Counted from the first letter of the stretch, positions 8,099 to 17,371 are shown. The stretch is DNA of 64,000 bases from JALOAT01 sp041687015 (GCA_041687015.1 JAWLCT010000016.1:1-64000); one strand, 5' to 3'. A program made the numbers and translations. The notes: generated by a model not told the origin, from the letters alone.

Positions 8099-8410
8099 AT
8101 GCCTGGGTTTCACTGGGATGGCGACGACCTGGTTCTGGACCTGCGTGTCCAGCCGCGGGCCAGCCGTGACGAGCTGGTCGGTCCTCATGGCGACCAGGTG
8201 AAAGTGCGCATCACCGCGCCGCCGGTGGACGGCAAGGCGAATACGCACCTGGTACGCTTCGTGGCCAAGGCCTTCGGGGTGCCCCCCTCGGCCGTGAGCC
8301 TGGTTTCGGGGGAAACCGGCCGCGACAAGCGGCTGCGCATCGCCCGTCCGCGATCCTTCCCTAACGTGACCGGCATCACATGGGAGCAGGACCGGCCGTC
8401 GTTACGCTGA
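8099..8410 (+). CDS. yggU: DUF167/YggU-family protein
   Basis: 103 residues. A small alpha/beta protein of the DUF167 (UPF0235) family, of unknown biochemical role. Recognised by LDLRVQPRASRDELVG at the N-terminus, the central APPVDGKANTHLVRFVAK motif, and VSLVSGETGRDKRLRI. It sits 3 bp after yggT and is almost certainly co-transcribed with proC-yggT. Confidence 0.92.
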   Translation: MPGFHWDGDDLVLDLRVQPRASRDELVGPHGDQVKVRITAPPVDGKANTHLVRFVAKAFGVPPSAVSLVSGETGRDKRLRIARPRSFPNVTGITWEQDRPSLR

Positions 8411-8520
8411 GCCGCGTTACTGGTAAAATTTCCCGGCATTCAGCCGTTTGGAATCACTCGGGTGCAATGGACGGGCCGGAAGGACACTCCGGCCGCGGTA
8501 ACCAACAAAGAGTCCTTGAC

Positions 8521-10482
8521 ATGTCCAATGAGCGTTTGAGCGAGCAAATGCAGGCCTTCGACCGGTGGAAAACCGAGTTGCGCGAAGGCATCGTCCGCTA
8601 CCAGAAGTGGCTGGAGGCGAACGACATGGTCGACAGCGAGGACGAGCTGCGCATTTTCGAAATCCTCGACGCCCTGCAAAGCGATCGGCTCACCATCGCC
8701 TTCGTCGCCGAGTTCGCGCGTGGCAAGACCGAGCTCATCAACGCCATCTTCTTTTCCGAATACGATCGCCGCCTGCTGCCTTCGGAAGCCGGTCGCACCA
8801 CCATGTGCCCCACCGAGCTGTTTTGGGACAACAAGGCCGGGCAGGCCTATATCCGGCTGCTGCCCATCGAGACCCGCCTGCAGGACACCAGCATCGCCGA
8901 GTTCAGGAACGAACCCATCCACTGGACTCACATTGCGCTTGAGCTGAATGCGCCCGACAGCATGGCCGAGGCCTTCCAGGAAGTCGTACGCACCAAGCGC
9001 GTGCCGCTCGAAGAGGCGCGCAAGCTCGGGCTGTTCCGCGATGAGGACCTGCATCTGCATTCGCCGGACGGCACGGTCCCCGAGACCATCGACATTCCCA
9101 TGTGGCGCCATGCGCTGATCAGCTTTCCCCACCCCATGCTCAAGCAGGGTCTGGTGATACTCGATACCCCGGGCCTGAACGCCCTCGGCTCGGAACCGGA
9201 ACTGACCATGAACATGCTGCCGAACGCCCATGCGGTGGTCTTCGTGCTGGCGGCGGACACGGGTGTCACCAAATCCGATTTGGACATGTGGAAGCACAAT
9301 GTCAAATCACTGCACAAGGAAATCGGTGTGGTGGTGGTGCTCAACAAAGTCGACGTGCTGTGGGACGAGCTCAAGACACCCGACGCGATCCAGAAGTCCG
9401 TCGAGGACCAGTCCCGCAAAGTGGCGCAGACCCTCGGTGTCGAATCCTCCCGGATTTTTCCGGTGTCGGCGCAGAAGGGGCTGCTCGCCAAGATCCGCCA
9501 CGATACGGCACTCATCGAACGTAGCAGCATCCTGCGCCTCGAAAGTTATTTCGCCAACGACATCCTGCCTTACAAGCAGAGCATGGTGCGTCAGCACGTG
9601 GTGAACGAGATCGGCACCATGGTGAAGGAATCTCACGACCTCCTCGCCTCGCGCTTCAATTCCGCCACCAAGCAATTGCAGGAGCTGAAAGACCTGTCGG
9701 GCAAGAACAATGAGGTGATCGAGCACCTGATGAAGAAGGCGCGCGAGGAGCAGGTGGCCTACTTCAAGAACGTGGAAAGCTTCCAGGCGAACAAGCGCAT
9801 CCTTTCGGAGCAAAGCAAAAAGCTGCTCGATCTGCTCAGCCTCGGTGAACTGGACAAGCTGGTGTCGCGGACCCGCAAGGACATGAGCGACAGCTGGACG
9901 ACCCATGGCATGAAGATCGGCATGAAAACCTTCTTCGACGGTGTGGAAGAAAAGCTGCGTGAGGTGGCCGACTATACCGAGCAGCTCAACCGCCTGGTGG
10001 TCACGGTCTATCGCAAGTTCCACCAGGAACACGGCATCACCGAAATCAAGCCGGTGCTGTACGGTGTGAGTGGGTACCAGAAAGAATTCGAACAACTCAA
10101 AGTGGAAGCCGAGGCCTTTCGCAACAGCCCGCTCACCGTCGCCACCGAGCAGCACTACGTCATCAAGAAGTTCTTCATCTCCCTGGTGAGCCACGCCCGC
10201 AACATATTCTTCAAGGCGCACAAGGATGCGGAGCACTGGAGCAAGGCGGTCATGAGCCCGCTGGTGAAGCAGATCAAGGAGCATAAGGAGCAGATGGAGC
10301 AGCGGCTCGAAAACCTGCGCAAGATTAATGAGTCGCGTGACACACTCCAGTCGCGCATCGAGGAACTGGAGAAATCTTCGAGCGTGTTGCGCAAGCAGTA
10401 CGCGGAAGTGCGCGGCATTCTGGCCACCATCAACCGCCCCTTGACGCCCACCCAGAACGCGCAGCAGGCTGTTGCCGGTTAG
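8521..10482 (+). CDS. Dynamin-like large GTPase
   Basis: 653 residues from ATG 8521 (MSNERLSEQM); an in-frame upstream extension to 8380 crosses intergenic sequence and is rejected. GTPase motifs are G1 AEFARGKTE at 63-71, G3 LDTPGLNALG near 216, and G4 LNKVDV near 273. The first glycine of the canonical GxxxxGK[ST] P-loop is Ala63, an unusual substitution. The rest is long helical stalk-like sequence, with a strong coiled coil near residues 585-640 (EQMEQRLENLRK and following). There is no obvious membrane segment. Bacterial dynamin-like proteins remodel membranes or organise replication/septation (for example E. coli CrfC); which applies here is unknown. A TAAAAT -10-like box lies at 8424-8429. 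It follows the proC-yggT-yggU group. Confidence 0.85.
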   Translation: MSNERLSEQMQAFDRWKTELREGIVRYQKWLEANDMVDSEDELRIFEILDALQSDRLTIAFVAEFARGKTELINAIFFSEYDRRLLPSEAGRTTMCPTELFWDNKAGQAYIRLLPIETRLQDTSIAEFRNEPIHWTHIALELNAPDSMAEAFQEVVRTKRVPLEEARKLGLFRDEDLHLHSPDGTVPETIDIPMWRHALISFPHPMLKQGLVILDTPGLNALGSEPELTMNMLPNAHAVVFVLAADTGVTKSDLDMWKHNVKSLHKEIGVVVVLNKVDVLWDELKTPDAIQKSVEDQSRKVAQTLGVESSRIFPVSAQKGLLAKIRHDTALIERSSILRLESYFANDILPYKQSMVRQHVVNEIGTMVKESHDLLASRFNSATKQLQELKDLSGKNNEVIEHLMKKAREEQVAYFKNVESFQANKRILSEQSKKLLDLLSLGELDKLVSRTRKDMSDSWTTHGMKIGMKTFFDGVEEKLREVADYTEQLNRLVVTVYRKFHQEHGITEIKPVLYGVSGYQKEFEQLKVEAEAFRNSPLTVATEQHYVIKKFFISLVSHARNIFFKAHKDAEHWSKAVMSPLVKQIKEHKEQMEQRLENLRKINESRDTLQSRIEELEKSSSVLRKQYAEVRGILATINRPLTPTQNAQQAVAG

Positions 10483-10581
10483 GCGATACCGGCGTCCCTG
10501 GTCCTTTTCGACCAGCCGGGCGTGACGAAAACCGGCACACGGCTATAGTTGTTTTTATCCGTCTGCTCGGGAGGGCTTCTG

Positions 10582-11028
10582 ATGAGATGCTCGGCGCTTG
10601 TTGCCGTCTTCGTGTTCGCTTTGGCCAGTGGTTCGGCACAGGCGCTGCAGGCGGTGGAGTTCGGTAATTACATCATCCACTACAACGCCTTCACGGCGGA
10701 CATGCTGCATCCCCCCATCGCCCAATCCCACGGCATTCAACGCAGCCAGAACCGTGGCGTACTGACCATCGCGATTCAACGCAAGCCCGCCAACGCACCC
10801 GCGGACGTGGCGGCCAAAGTGGATGCTCAGGCACTCACCCTCAACCAGCAGTTGCGCTCTCTGAAAATGCGCGAAGTTAGGGAAGGCGAAGCCATTTATT
10901 ACCTGGCCGACTTCCCGGTGCGCGATGAAGAGGTACTGGACTTCGAAGTGAACGTGCAGCCACAGCAGGTGGCTCAGCCGTATACGTTCCGGTTCCGGCA
11001 GCAGTTTTTCACCCGACCGCCGCAGTGA
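10582..11028 (+). CDS. DUF4426 periplasmic protein
   Basis: 148 residues from ATG 10582, preceded by GGGAGG. A cleavable signal peptide is clear (MRCSALVAVFVFALASGSAQA), then a beta-rich domain beginning VEFGNYIIHYNAF that matches the DUF4426 family. DUF4426 genes commonly sit in the proC/yggT neighbourhood of Pseudomonas and relatives, which is also the case here. The function is unknown; the protein is expected in the periplasm. It is convergent with the TauE/SafE-like gene, with 51 bp between the two stops. Confidence 0.88.
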   Translation: MRCSALVAVFVFALASGSAQALQAVEFGNYIIHYNAFTADMLHPPIAQSHGIQRSQNRGVLTIAIQRKPANAPADVAAKVDAQALTLNQQLRSLKMREVREGEAIYYLADFPVRDEEVLDFEVNVQPQQVAQPYTFRFRQQFFTRPPQ

Positions 11029-11079
11029 GCCCTTGCAGGGCGACGGGTTGCGACGGGTCCTCCGCCCCGTCCGCACGGG

Positions 11080-11760
11080 TCACAGCAGTCGGTACGCCTG
11101 AAGCAGGCCGAAGGCGATCACCAGTGCACCGGCAACCCGCCGCACCCAGGGCTTGCGGGTGAACGCCGCCATGCGCGCGGCCACCAGGCCCATGGCAAAG
11201 AGATTCGGCAGTGTGCCCAGGCCGAAGCCCAACAGGAGCATGGCACCCGCGGCAGGACCACCGGCGGACAGTGCCCAGATGAGCACGCTGTAGACCAACC
11301 CACAGGGCAGCCATCCCCACACCAGGCCAAGACCGAAGGCCTGCGCCGGTCGCTGTACCGGCACCAACCGTCTGCCCAGCGGTTCCAGGCGCCGCCACAC
11401 CCCGGTGCCCGCCTGCTCCACACGCGCCAGACCGTTCCACCAGCCGCCCAGGTAAAGGCCGAGCGCAATCATGAACAGCGCGGAGATCACCTGCAGCACC
11501 ATCTGACCCCGGTGCAGCAACGTCAGATTGGCCGCGAGCAGGCCAAGCCCGCCCATGAGCGCCCCGGCGAGGGTGTAACTGAGCACGCGCCCGGTGTTGT
11601 AGGCCACCAGATACGGCAGAAAGCGCGCCGGCCGACCGCGCACGCTGTCGGGAACGCCGAAGCTGAGCGCACCGACAATACCGCCGCACATGCCCACGCA
11701 ATGCACGCCGCCGGTAAAACCAACGATGAAGGCGGCAAGAAACGAGGCGTCCAGTGGCAT
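11080..11760 (-). CDS. TauE/SafE (UreH-type) family membrane protein
   Basis: 226 residues with about six membrane helices. The N-terminal GFTGGVHCVGMCGGIVGAL motif (residues 11-29), with its His and two Cys residues, is the hallmark of the UreH-like/sulfite-exporter branch often found near cytochrome oxidase or metal-handling genes. GLVWGWLPCGLVYS in the middle is the second conserved repeat. Substrate unknown; transition-metal or sulfur-compound transport is the usual suggestion. The start is placed at ATG 11760 because upstream in-frame residues are not hydrophobic and run into the divergent promoter region. Divergent from the AmpG-like gene with 73 bp between starts. Confidence 0.85.
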   Translation of the reverse strand: MPLDASFLAAFIVGFTGGVHCVGMCGGIVGALSFGVPDSVRGRPARFLPYLVAYNTGRVLSYTLAGALMGGLGLLAANLTLLHRGQMVLQVISALFMIALGLYLGGWWNGLARVEQAGTGVWRRLEPLGRRLVPVQRPAQAFGLGLVWGWLPCGLVYSVLIWALSAGGPAAGAMLLLGFGLGTLPNLFAMGLVAARMAAFTRKPWVRRVAGALVIAFGLLQAYRLL

Positions 11761-11833
11761 GGGAAAGGGTTCGCGGCGGGACTGGGGAATCTGTGTATGA
11801 TAACCGGCGCCCATCACCGACCCAATCACCCGC

Positions 11834-13279
11834 GTGTCCGTCGAATCTCCCAAACTCCTCAAATCCAAGTTGTTCTGGGTCGGACTCCTGTATTTCGCCG
11901 AAGGCTTTCCCCTTGGCGTGTTCTATGACGTATTCCCCGTGCAATTCCGCCAAAGCGGCGTGGACCTGCGCGACATCGGCCTCATCGGCCTCATCGGTCT
12001 CGCCTGGACCCTGAAATTCCTGTGGGCCCCGGCCATCGATCACTACCGCCATCACCGGCGTTGGATGGCCGGTGCCGACCTGGCCATGGGCGCGGTGCTC
12101 GTTGCCCTGGCGGTACAGGGCGATTTCGGCCCCTCGGTCTGGTTCGCCATCGGCGTGTTTGCGCTGCTGTCGGCCACCAACGACATCGCCATCGACGGTT
12201 ACACCATCGAACTGCTGGACAAGCGGGAGCTGGGGCTCGCCAACGGCCTGCGCATCGGCCTTTATCGGGTGGGCATGCTCACCTCGGGCGTCATGCTCAT
12301 GCTCAGCGACTATCTGGGCTGGATGGCCACCTACATGGCAGGCGCCCTGTTGCTCGGCTTGCTCGCTTTGGCCTGCCTGCAGGCGCCGCGGGAACGGGCG
12401 ATGACCGCCACCGTGCGCATTTCCCTGGCGCGCGAGTTGCGCACCCTGCTCACCCACCCCACTGCACTCGCCGCCGTGGTAGCGTTCCTGCTCGGCTCGC
12501 TCTGGCTGGTGGACCGCACCACCCAATGGTCACAGCAATGGCCGGCGTTGTGGACCTGGGCCTTCGTGGTGGGCGCGACAGTGGTCGGCGGCGGCGTGCT
12601 GTTTCGCACGCCCGGCAACAACGCCTGGGAGACCCTCAGCCACGGCCCCATGTTCGGCGCATTGATGGCCCTGCTGCGCCGGCGCTACATGCTGCCCGTG
12701 ATTGCCTTCATTCTTCTGTTCAAGCTGGGCGACGCGGCCATGGGCTTGATGGTGAAGCCCTTCTGGGTGGACGCCGGGTTCTCGGCGAGCGCCATCGGGC
12801 TGGTATCGGTGAATCTGGGGCTGGTACTGTCCATCGCCGGGGGTGTGGTGGGCGGCGCCATTACCGACCGCATCGGGATTTTTCACGCCCTCTGGATCCT
12901 GGGGTTGTTTCAGGCGCTATCGAATCTCGCCTACGCGTTCGCGGCCCATGTGATCCCCGTCGCCGGTGACCTGCCTTCGGCCCATGTCGCCTTGATGTAC
13001 GGCGCCAGCGGATTGGAGTCGTTCACCGGCGGTCTGGGCACGGCCGCCTTCCTGGCGTTCCTGATGGCCATCGTGCAAAAGGAGCACTCGGCCACCGAGT
13101 ACGCGCTGCTCTCCTCCGTGTTCGCCCTGAGCCGTTCCCTGGCCGGCTGGGCCAGTGGTTACGGCGCGGAAAGCCTCGGTTACTCCGTGTACTTCTTCGT
13201 CACTTTCCTGCTCGCCTTCCCCGCCTATGTGCTGCTGCCCTGGGTGCGCAAGTCGCTCGACCTGAACCGCGCAGGCTGA
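11834..13279 (+). CDS. AmpG-like MFS permease (PAT family)
   Basis: 481 residues starting at GTG 11834, with 12 or more membrane helices. Segments LLYFAEGFPLGVFYDVFP, LAWTLKFLWAPAIDHY and SATNDIAIDGYTIELL match the AmpG/acetyl-CoA transporter branch of the major facilitator superfamily. AmpG imports anhydro-muropeptides for cell-wall recycling, but several AmpG paralogues have unknown substrates, so the assignment is to the family rather than to AmpG itself. No ampD or beta-lactamase gene is adjacent. Confidence 0.85.
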   Translation: MSVESPKLLKSKLFWVGLLYFAEGFPLGVFYDVFPVQFRQSGVDLRDIGLIGLIGLAWTLKFLWAPAIDHYRHHRRWMAGADLAMGAVLVALAVQGDFGPSVWFAIGVFALLSATNDIAIDGYTIELLDKRELGLANGLRIGLYRVGMLTSGVMLMLSDYLGWMATYMAGALLLGLLALACLQAPRERAMTATVRISLARELRTLLTHPTALAAVVAFLLGSLWLVDRTTQWSQQWPALWTWAFVVGATVVGGGVLFRTPGNNAWETLSHGPMFGALMALLRRRYMLPVIAFILLFKLGDAAMGLMVKPFWVDAGFSASAIGLVSVNLGLVLSIAGGVVGGAITDRIGIFHALWILGLFQALSNLAYAFAAHVIPVAGDLPSAHVALMYGASGLESFTGGLGTAAFLAFLMAIVQKEHSATEYALLSSVFALSRSLAGWASGYGAESLGYSVYFFVTFLLAFPAYVLLPWVRKSLDLNRAG

Positions 13280-13324
13280 ACGCCCGCTACACTCAGGTGG
13301 CCGACAACAGCGGGGTGTACCGGG

Positions 13325-14767
13325 ATGGAATACCTCCACCAGATTGTTTCTGCCATGGAAGCGGCACTGGCTGCCTCACCCCTGCCCTGGGAGCACCGGC
13401 TGGTCCTGCTGCATGCGGCCGCGGAGGCGGGGACGGCCCTGGCCACACTGATCCTTCCCATGGGGCTGCTTTATCTTGCGGCGCGCCGGCGTGATCTCGA
13501 ATACCGGGGTCTGCTCATGCTGTTCGCGGGGGCTTTGCTTGCCACGGCCGTTGCCCACGCTTTCGCGGGCTGGGCGCTGTGGTGGCCGGATCCGCTGAGC
13601 AGCGGCGTCGCGAAGGCGTCAGCTGCGCTATTGCTGTTGGCCACGGCAGTGGCCTTCCTGCGCTGGCTACCGCGGGCCCGGCACCTGCCAAGCCCCAGTC
13701 AGCTTAGGCGCGCCAACGCGAGCCTGTCGCGAGAGGCGTTTGAACAGCAACAGGAACTGCGCGCAAGCCGTGCCCTCGCCACCGTTTTCAAACAAGCCAT
13801 GCTGCAGGCCGACACGGCGCTCGCGCTGGTCACGCCCGGCGGCGTGTGGGCCGATGTGAATCCCCGTTTTCTGGCCCTGCTCGGCAGCACGCGCGAAACC
13901 CTGGAGCCGCCGATACGCCTGCTCGGCAAGGACTACGCACGGGAGCAGGGCTCGCTGTCCCTCGAAGGTTGTGGCAGCGATGGTCTACCCCGCCCGGTTC
14001 GCTTGCACTGGCAGGCGTTGGCTCTCGAGGACCGGCATCTCGGCTGGCTGGTGCAGGCCACGGATACCAGTGCCGAACAGGCGCACAAAAACGCACTCGC
14101 GCGCCAGCGCAAGGAACTGGAGGCGCAGGCCGCGGAGCAGCAGCGCACGCTGGCGGCGACATCAGCGCGCCTGGAGCAGGAAATGGAAGGCCGGCGCCAG
14201 GCATTGCTCCAGGTAAAAACGCTGGCGGAACAACTGATGCGCACCAACGCCCGGGTCAACCAAATCGACGAACGGATCGGGACCCTGGCGCACCGGGATC
14301 CGGCCACGGGCCTGGGCACCCGCTATGCCTTTGCCGATCGTCTGAGCGCGGTGATCGCGCAGAGCCGGCGCTATGGCGAACCGCTGAGCGTGCTGCTACT
14401 CGCCCCCGATCCCGTGGAGGGTCTGTCGCCACCGGCGGCCCTGGTGGCGGCGGCCAAGACGCTGACCGGTGACATGCGGGAAACCGACGTGGCCGGTGTT
14501 CTGGACGAGCAGCACCTGGCCGTGCTGCTGCCCCACACAGACCCGGGTCAGGCGCTGGAAGTGGCCGAACGCTTTCGCCGCACCGTGACCGAGAAAACCG
14601 CCGACAAATCACCGCGCCTGAGCTGTTGTATCGGCGTGGCAGCCTGGCGCCCGGGCCAGGCCGAGGAAGATCTGATCCGCGCCGCCGCCGACGCCCTGCG
14701 CCAGGCGCGTGGCAATGGCCGTAACCGGGTCGCCTTCGGTCCTGCTGTCGAGGCGGCGCGGACGTAA
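13325..14767 (+). CDS. Ethylene-receptor-like sensor with PAS, coiled coil and degenerate GGDEF
   Basis: 480 residues. Three N-terminal membrane helices (about 33-52, 62-86, 93-113) follow the bacterial ethylene-receptor pattern: LPMGLLYLAARR...YRGLLMLFAGALL...AHAFAGWALWWP, then a helix and LPSPSQLRRANASL. By eye, ETR1 Asp25, Tyr32 and Cys65 correspond to Glu34, Thr41 and Thr74 here; only the copper-site His (His78) remains. A PAS-like segment (about 150-250), a coiled coil (about 255-315) and a GGDEF-fold domain (about 320-475, DPATGLGTRYAF) follow. At the GGDEF position the sequence is VLDEQ, so cyclase activity is unlikely. It probably works as a c-di-GMP-independent or regulatory sensor. 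Its location is the inner membrane. Confidence 0.75.
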   Translation: MEYLHQIVSAMEAALAASPLPWEHRLVLLHAAAEAGTALATLILPMGLLYLAARRRDLEYRGLLMLFAGALLATAVAHAFAGWALWWPDPLSSGVAKASAALLLLATAVAFLRWLPRARHLPSPSQLRRANASLSREAFEQQQELRASRALATVFKQAMLQADTALALVTPGGVWADVNPRFLALLGSTRETLEPPIRLLGKDYAREQGSLSLEGCGSDGLPRPVRLHWQALALEDRHLGWLVQATDTSAEQAHKNALARQRKELEAQAAEQQRTLAATSARLEQEMEGRRQALLQVKTLAEQLMRTNARVNQIDERIGTLAHRDPATGLGTRYAFADRLSAVIAQSRRYGEPLSVLLLAPDPVEGLSPPAALVAAAKTLTGDMRETDVAGVLDEQHLAVLLPHTDPGQALEVAERFRRTVTEKTADKSPRLSCCIGVAAWRPGQAEEDLIRAAADALRQARGNGRNRVAFGPAVEAART

Positions 14768-14839
14768 GAAGAACGTCTCTCGCAAAACATCCGGTGGCGG
14801 GCACACGCACGCCTGCGCGTGCTGTCCCTGCGCATCAAC

Positions 14840-15625
14840 TCACCTGCAATCGGGCGCACGACCTTGCTGCTGGGCCTCGCGGTACAGCGCCATCGCCCGC
14901 TCCATGCGTTCGTTGAGATCATCGGTGCGCCGGCCGTGTGACGGGTGAGTGGAAAGGAATTCAGGCGGGGCACCATTGCCTGCCGCGGCCATGTTCTGCC
15001 ACAGGTTCACGCTTTCACGCGGGTCGAACCCGGCCTCGGCCATGAGGTCCAGCCCGAGCAGATCGGCCTCGGTTTCCTGGGTGCGGGAAAACGGCAGGAT
15101 CACGCCCACCTGCGCCCCCATACCGAGCAGGGCCATAAGATTGTCATTCTGTGCGCCTTCCCCCCCGATCAACACCTGTACCAGCTGCAGCCCGGCCTCG
15201 GTGGCATAGGCGGTGGACACGCGCTCGTTGCCGTGTTCAGCCTGCACATGGGCGATTTCATGCCCGATGACCGTGGCGAGCTGGTGCTGATTCCGTGCCA
15301 CCTCGAGCAGACCCCGATAAACGCCGATCTTGCCGCCCGGCAAGGCGAAGGCATTGGCCTGGGGATCATCGAACACCACCACTTCCCAATTCTCCGGCCC
15401 CTCCTCGAGCTGCGAGGTGATCGCGTCGGCAACGCAACTCACGTAGTTGGTGATCGCGGGATCCTTCACCGTGGGGGATTCCTGCCGGGTTTGCGCAAAC
15501 GCCGCCGCGCCCATTTCCGCCATCTGGCCTTCGGGGAAAAAACGCAGCTGCTGGCGACCCAGAGGCGAAGTGGCGCAGGCCACCAGCAAGGCGGCGGTGG
15601 CGGCAAACAACAGCGGGCGGTGCAT
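14840..15625 (-). CDS. M48-family metallopeptidase lipoprotein
   Basis: 261 residues. The N-terminus is a lipoprotein signal with lipobox LVAC (Cys17). The zinc site is HEIAH at 122-126, with the third ligand in ETEAD near 184-188. The LPGGKIGVYRGLLEVA segment and GLDLMAEAGFDP near 190-203 are typical of the M48 peptidases YggG/LoiP and BepA. These act in the periplasm on misfolded outer-membrane or cell-envelope proteins. This one has no C-terminal TPR domain, so it is LoiP-like rather than BepA-like. Monocistronic in appearance, convergent with the sensor gene. Confidence 0.9.
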   Translation of the reverse strand: MHRPLLFAATAALLVACATSPLGRQQLRFFPEGQMAEMGAAAFAQTRQESPTVKDPAITNYVSCVADAITSQLEEGPENWEVVVFDDPQANAFALPGGKIGVYRGLLEVARNQHQLATVIGHEIAHVQAEHGNERVSTAYATEAGLQLVQVLIGGEGAQNDNLMALLGMGAQVGVILPFSRTQETEADLLGLDLMAEAGFDPRESVNLWQNMAAAGNGAPPEFLSTHPSHGRRTDDLNERMERAMALYREAQQQGRAPDCR

Positions 15626-15704
15626 GACGAATCCTCCGAATGGCTGACCTTAGGATAGGCTTAGTGGCGGGCTCTGAACGTGCCAGGAATGGCCCGGCAG
15701 GACA

Positions 15705-16478
15705 CTAGAGAGCACCTCGATACTCCATGATGAGCGGCGCGTGGTCGGAAAAGCGCTGGTCCTTGTAGATGCTCGCGCCCTGCACCCGCTCGCGCAGCCC
15801 GGGCGAGACGATCTGATAATCAATGCGCCACCCCACGTTTTTGGCCCAGGCCTGGCCCCGGTTGGACCACCAGGTGTACTGATCCGGCGCCTGGTTCACC
15901 ACGCGAAAGGCATCCACCCAGCCCAGCTCATCGAACACCCGATCGAGCCAGGCGCGCTCCTCAGGCAGGAAGCCGGAGTTTTTCTGGTTGCTGCGCCAGT
16001 TCTTCAGGTCGATGTTCTGATGGGCGATATTCCAGTCGCCGCAAATCACGTATTCGCGCCCGTCCTGGCGCATGCGCCGCAGCACGTCCAGGAATTTTTC
16101 CATGAAGGCGTACTTGGCCTCCTGGCGTTCGGGACTGGCGGAGCCTGACGGCAGATAGAGGGAAGCGATGCTCAGGTCGCCGTAGTCGGCCTGGATGTAA
16201 CGGCCCTGCTCGTCGCAGTCGGGAAAACCGAGGCCGCTAATCACGCGGTCGGGCGGCTTGCGGCAGAACAAGGCCACGCCACTGTAGCCTTTTCTCTGCG
16301 CATCGAAGTAGTGGCACGACAGACCGTCAGGCCGGAACACGGCCGGGTCGAGTTGGTGTTCCTGGGCCTTGGTTTCCTGCACGCACACCACATCCGCGTC
16401 CTGCAGGGCGAGCCAGTCGAAAAAACCCTTGCTCGCCGCGGCGCGGATACCGTTCACGTTGGCACTGATGACTCTCAC
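15705..16478 (-). CDS. xthA: Exodeoxyribonuclease III
   Basis: 257 residues from a GTG at 16478 with a very strong ribosome site (AGGGGAGGT just upstream), giving VRVISANVNGIRAAA. It is an exonuclease III family AP endonuclease and 3'-5' exonuclease for base-excision repair. Catalytic motifs visible are the N7-type SANVNGIRAA, VCVQETKAQ (metal-binding Glu), CGDWNIAHQNIDL (Asp/Asn pair) and SDHAPLIMEY at the C-terminus. Upstream in-frame codons to 16586 overlap the pyrE start and are not used. Divergent from pyrE with about 100 bp between starts. Confidence 0.95.
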   Translation of the reverse strand: MRVISANVNGIRAAASKGFFDWLALQDADVVCVQETKAQEHQLDPAVFRPDGLSCHYFDAQRKGYSGVALFCRKPPDRVISGLGFPDCDEQGRYIQADYGDLSIASLYLPSGSASPERQEAKYAFMEKFLDVLRRMRQDGREYVICGDWNIAHQNIDLKNWRSNQKNSGFLPEERAWLDRVFDELGWVDAFRVVNQAPDQYTWWSNRGQAWAKNVGWRIDYQIVSPGLRERVQGASIYKDQRFSDHAPLIMEYRGAL

Positions 16479-16518
16479 ATTACCTCCCCTTTCGCATGGG
16501 ACGCGAGCATACCCGATC

Positions 16519-16547
16519 GGTTCCCGCGGGCAAGGGGCGCGTATAAT
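16519..16547 (+). promoter_or_regulatory. Probable pyrE promoter
   Basis: A perfect TATAAT lies at 16542-16547, 34 bp before the pyrE ATG. No good -35 hexamer is present 16-18 bp upstream (GGTTCC at 16519-16524), so the -35 element is weak or recognition is extended/activated. Confidence 0.5.
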
Positions 16548-16580
16548 GGCCGCCTCGTCTCCACGGCCAGGTTCAGTTTC

Positions 16581-17225
16581 ATGCACGACTACCAGCGGGA
16601 ATTTCTCGATTTCGCCATTTCACGCGAAGTGCTGCGCTTTGGACAGTTCACCCTCAAGTCCGGCCGCGTAAGTCCCTATTTCTTCAACGCGGGCCTGTTC
16701 AATTCCGGCGCAGCGCTGGCGCGTTTGGGCCGCTATTACGCCGCTGCCATTGCCAGTTCCGGGCTCGCATTCGATGTCCTGTTCGGCCCTGCCTACAAGG
16801 GCATTCCGCTTGCCAGCGCGGCCGCCATTGCACTGGCGGAACATCACGATCGCGATCTTCCTTACTGCTTCAACCGCAAGGAAGCGAAGGATCACGGCGA
16901 AGGCGGCAATATCGTGGGCGCACCGCTGGCCGGTCGCGTACTCATCGTCGACGACGTCATCACCGCCGGCACGGCCATCCGCGAATCCATGGGACTCATC
17001 GAGGCCGCCGGGGCGAAAGCCGCCGGGGTGGTCATCGCGCTGGATCGCCAGGAACGCGGCACGGGCGAACTGTCCGCCATCCAGGAAGTGGAGCGTAACT
17101 ACGGGCTCAAGGTGATCAGCATCGTGACGCTCGCGGAACTCAGCCAGTACCTGGAAGAAAAGGGTCGGACGACGGATGTCGAGGCCATTCGGGCCTACCG
17201 GGCACAGTACGGTATCGCGGGTTAA
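16581..17225 (+). CDS. pyrE: Orotate phosphoribosyltransferase
   Basis: 214 residues (E. coli 213). It transfers phosphoribose from PRPP to orotate to make OMP in pyrimidine synthesis. The start MHDYQREFLDFAISREVL is canonical; longer upstream frames overlap xthA. The orotate loop is FTLKSGRVSPYFFN, the catalytic loop RKEAKDHGEGG is complete, and the PRPP-binding motif VLIVDDVITAGTA lies near residue 120. The nearby argB, slmA, dut and coaBC genes on the opposite strand are a common pyrE neighbourhood. Confidence 0.97.
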   Translation: MHDYQREFLDFAISREVLRFGQFTLKSGRVSPYFFNAGLFNSGAALARLGRYYAAAIASSGLAFDVLFGPAYKGIPLASAAAIALAEHHDRDLPYCFNRKEAKDHGEGGNIVGAPLAGRVLIVDDVITAGTAIRESMGLIEAAGAKAAGVVIALDRQERGTGELSAIQEVERNYGLKVISIVTLAELSQYLEEKGRTTDVEAIRAYRAQYGIAG

Positions 17226-17371
17226 GTGTCGTACGGAACGGCCAGAAACCCGGGTGAGCTGACGATTTGTTCGAAAGGCGTCACAGAAACGGCCTGGGTC
17301 GCCCTCGACGGCGGCAGTATACTGGCGGCGTGGCTCATCGGATTCTTGAATACTGTTAGCGAGATAATCTC

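Noticed and set aside
11009..12526. 505-codon minus-strand frame
   Set aside because: Covers the AmpG-like and TauE/SafE genes in the wrong frame or strand; both of those have clear family motifs.
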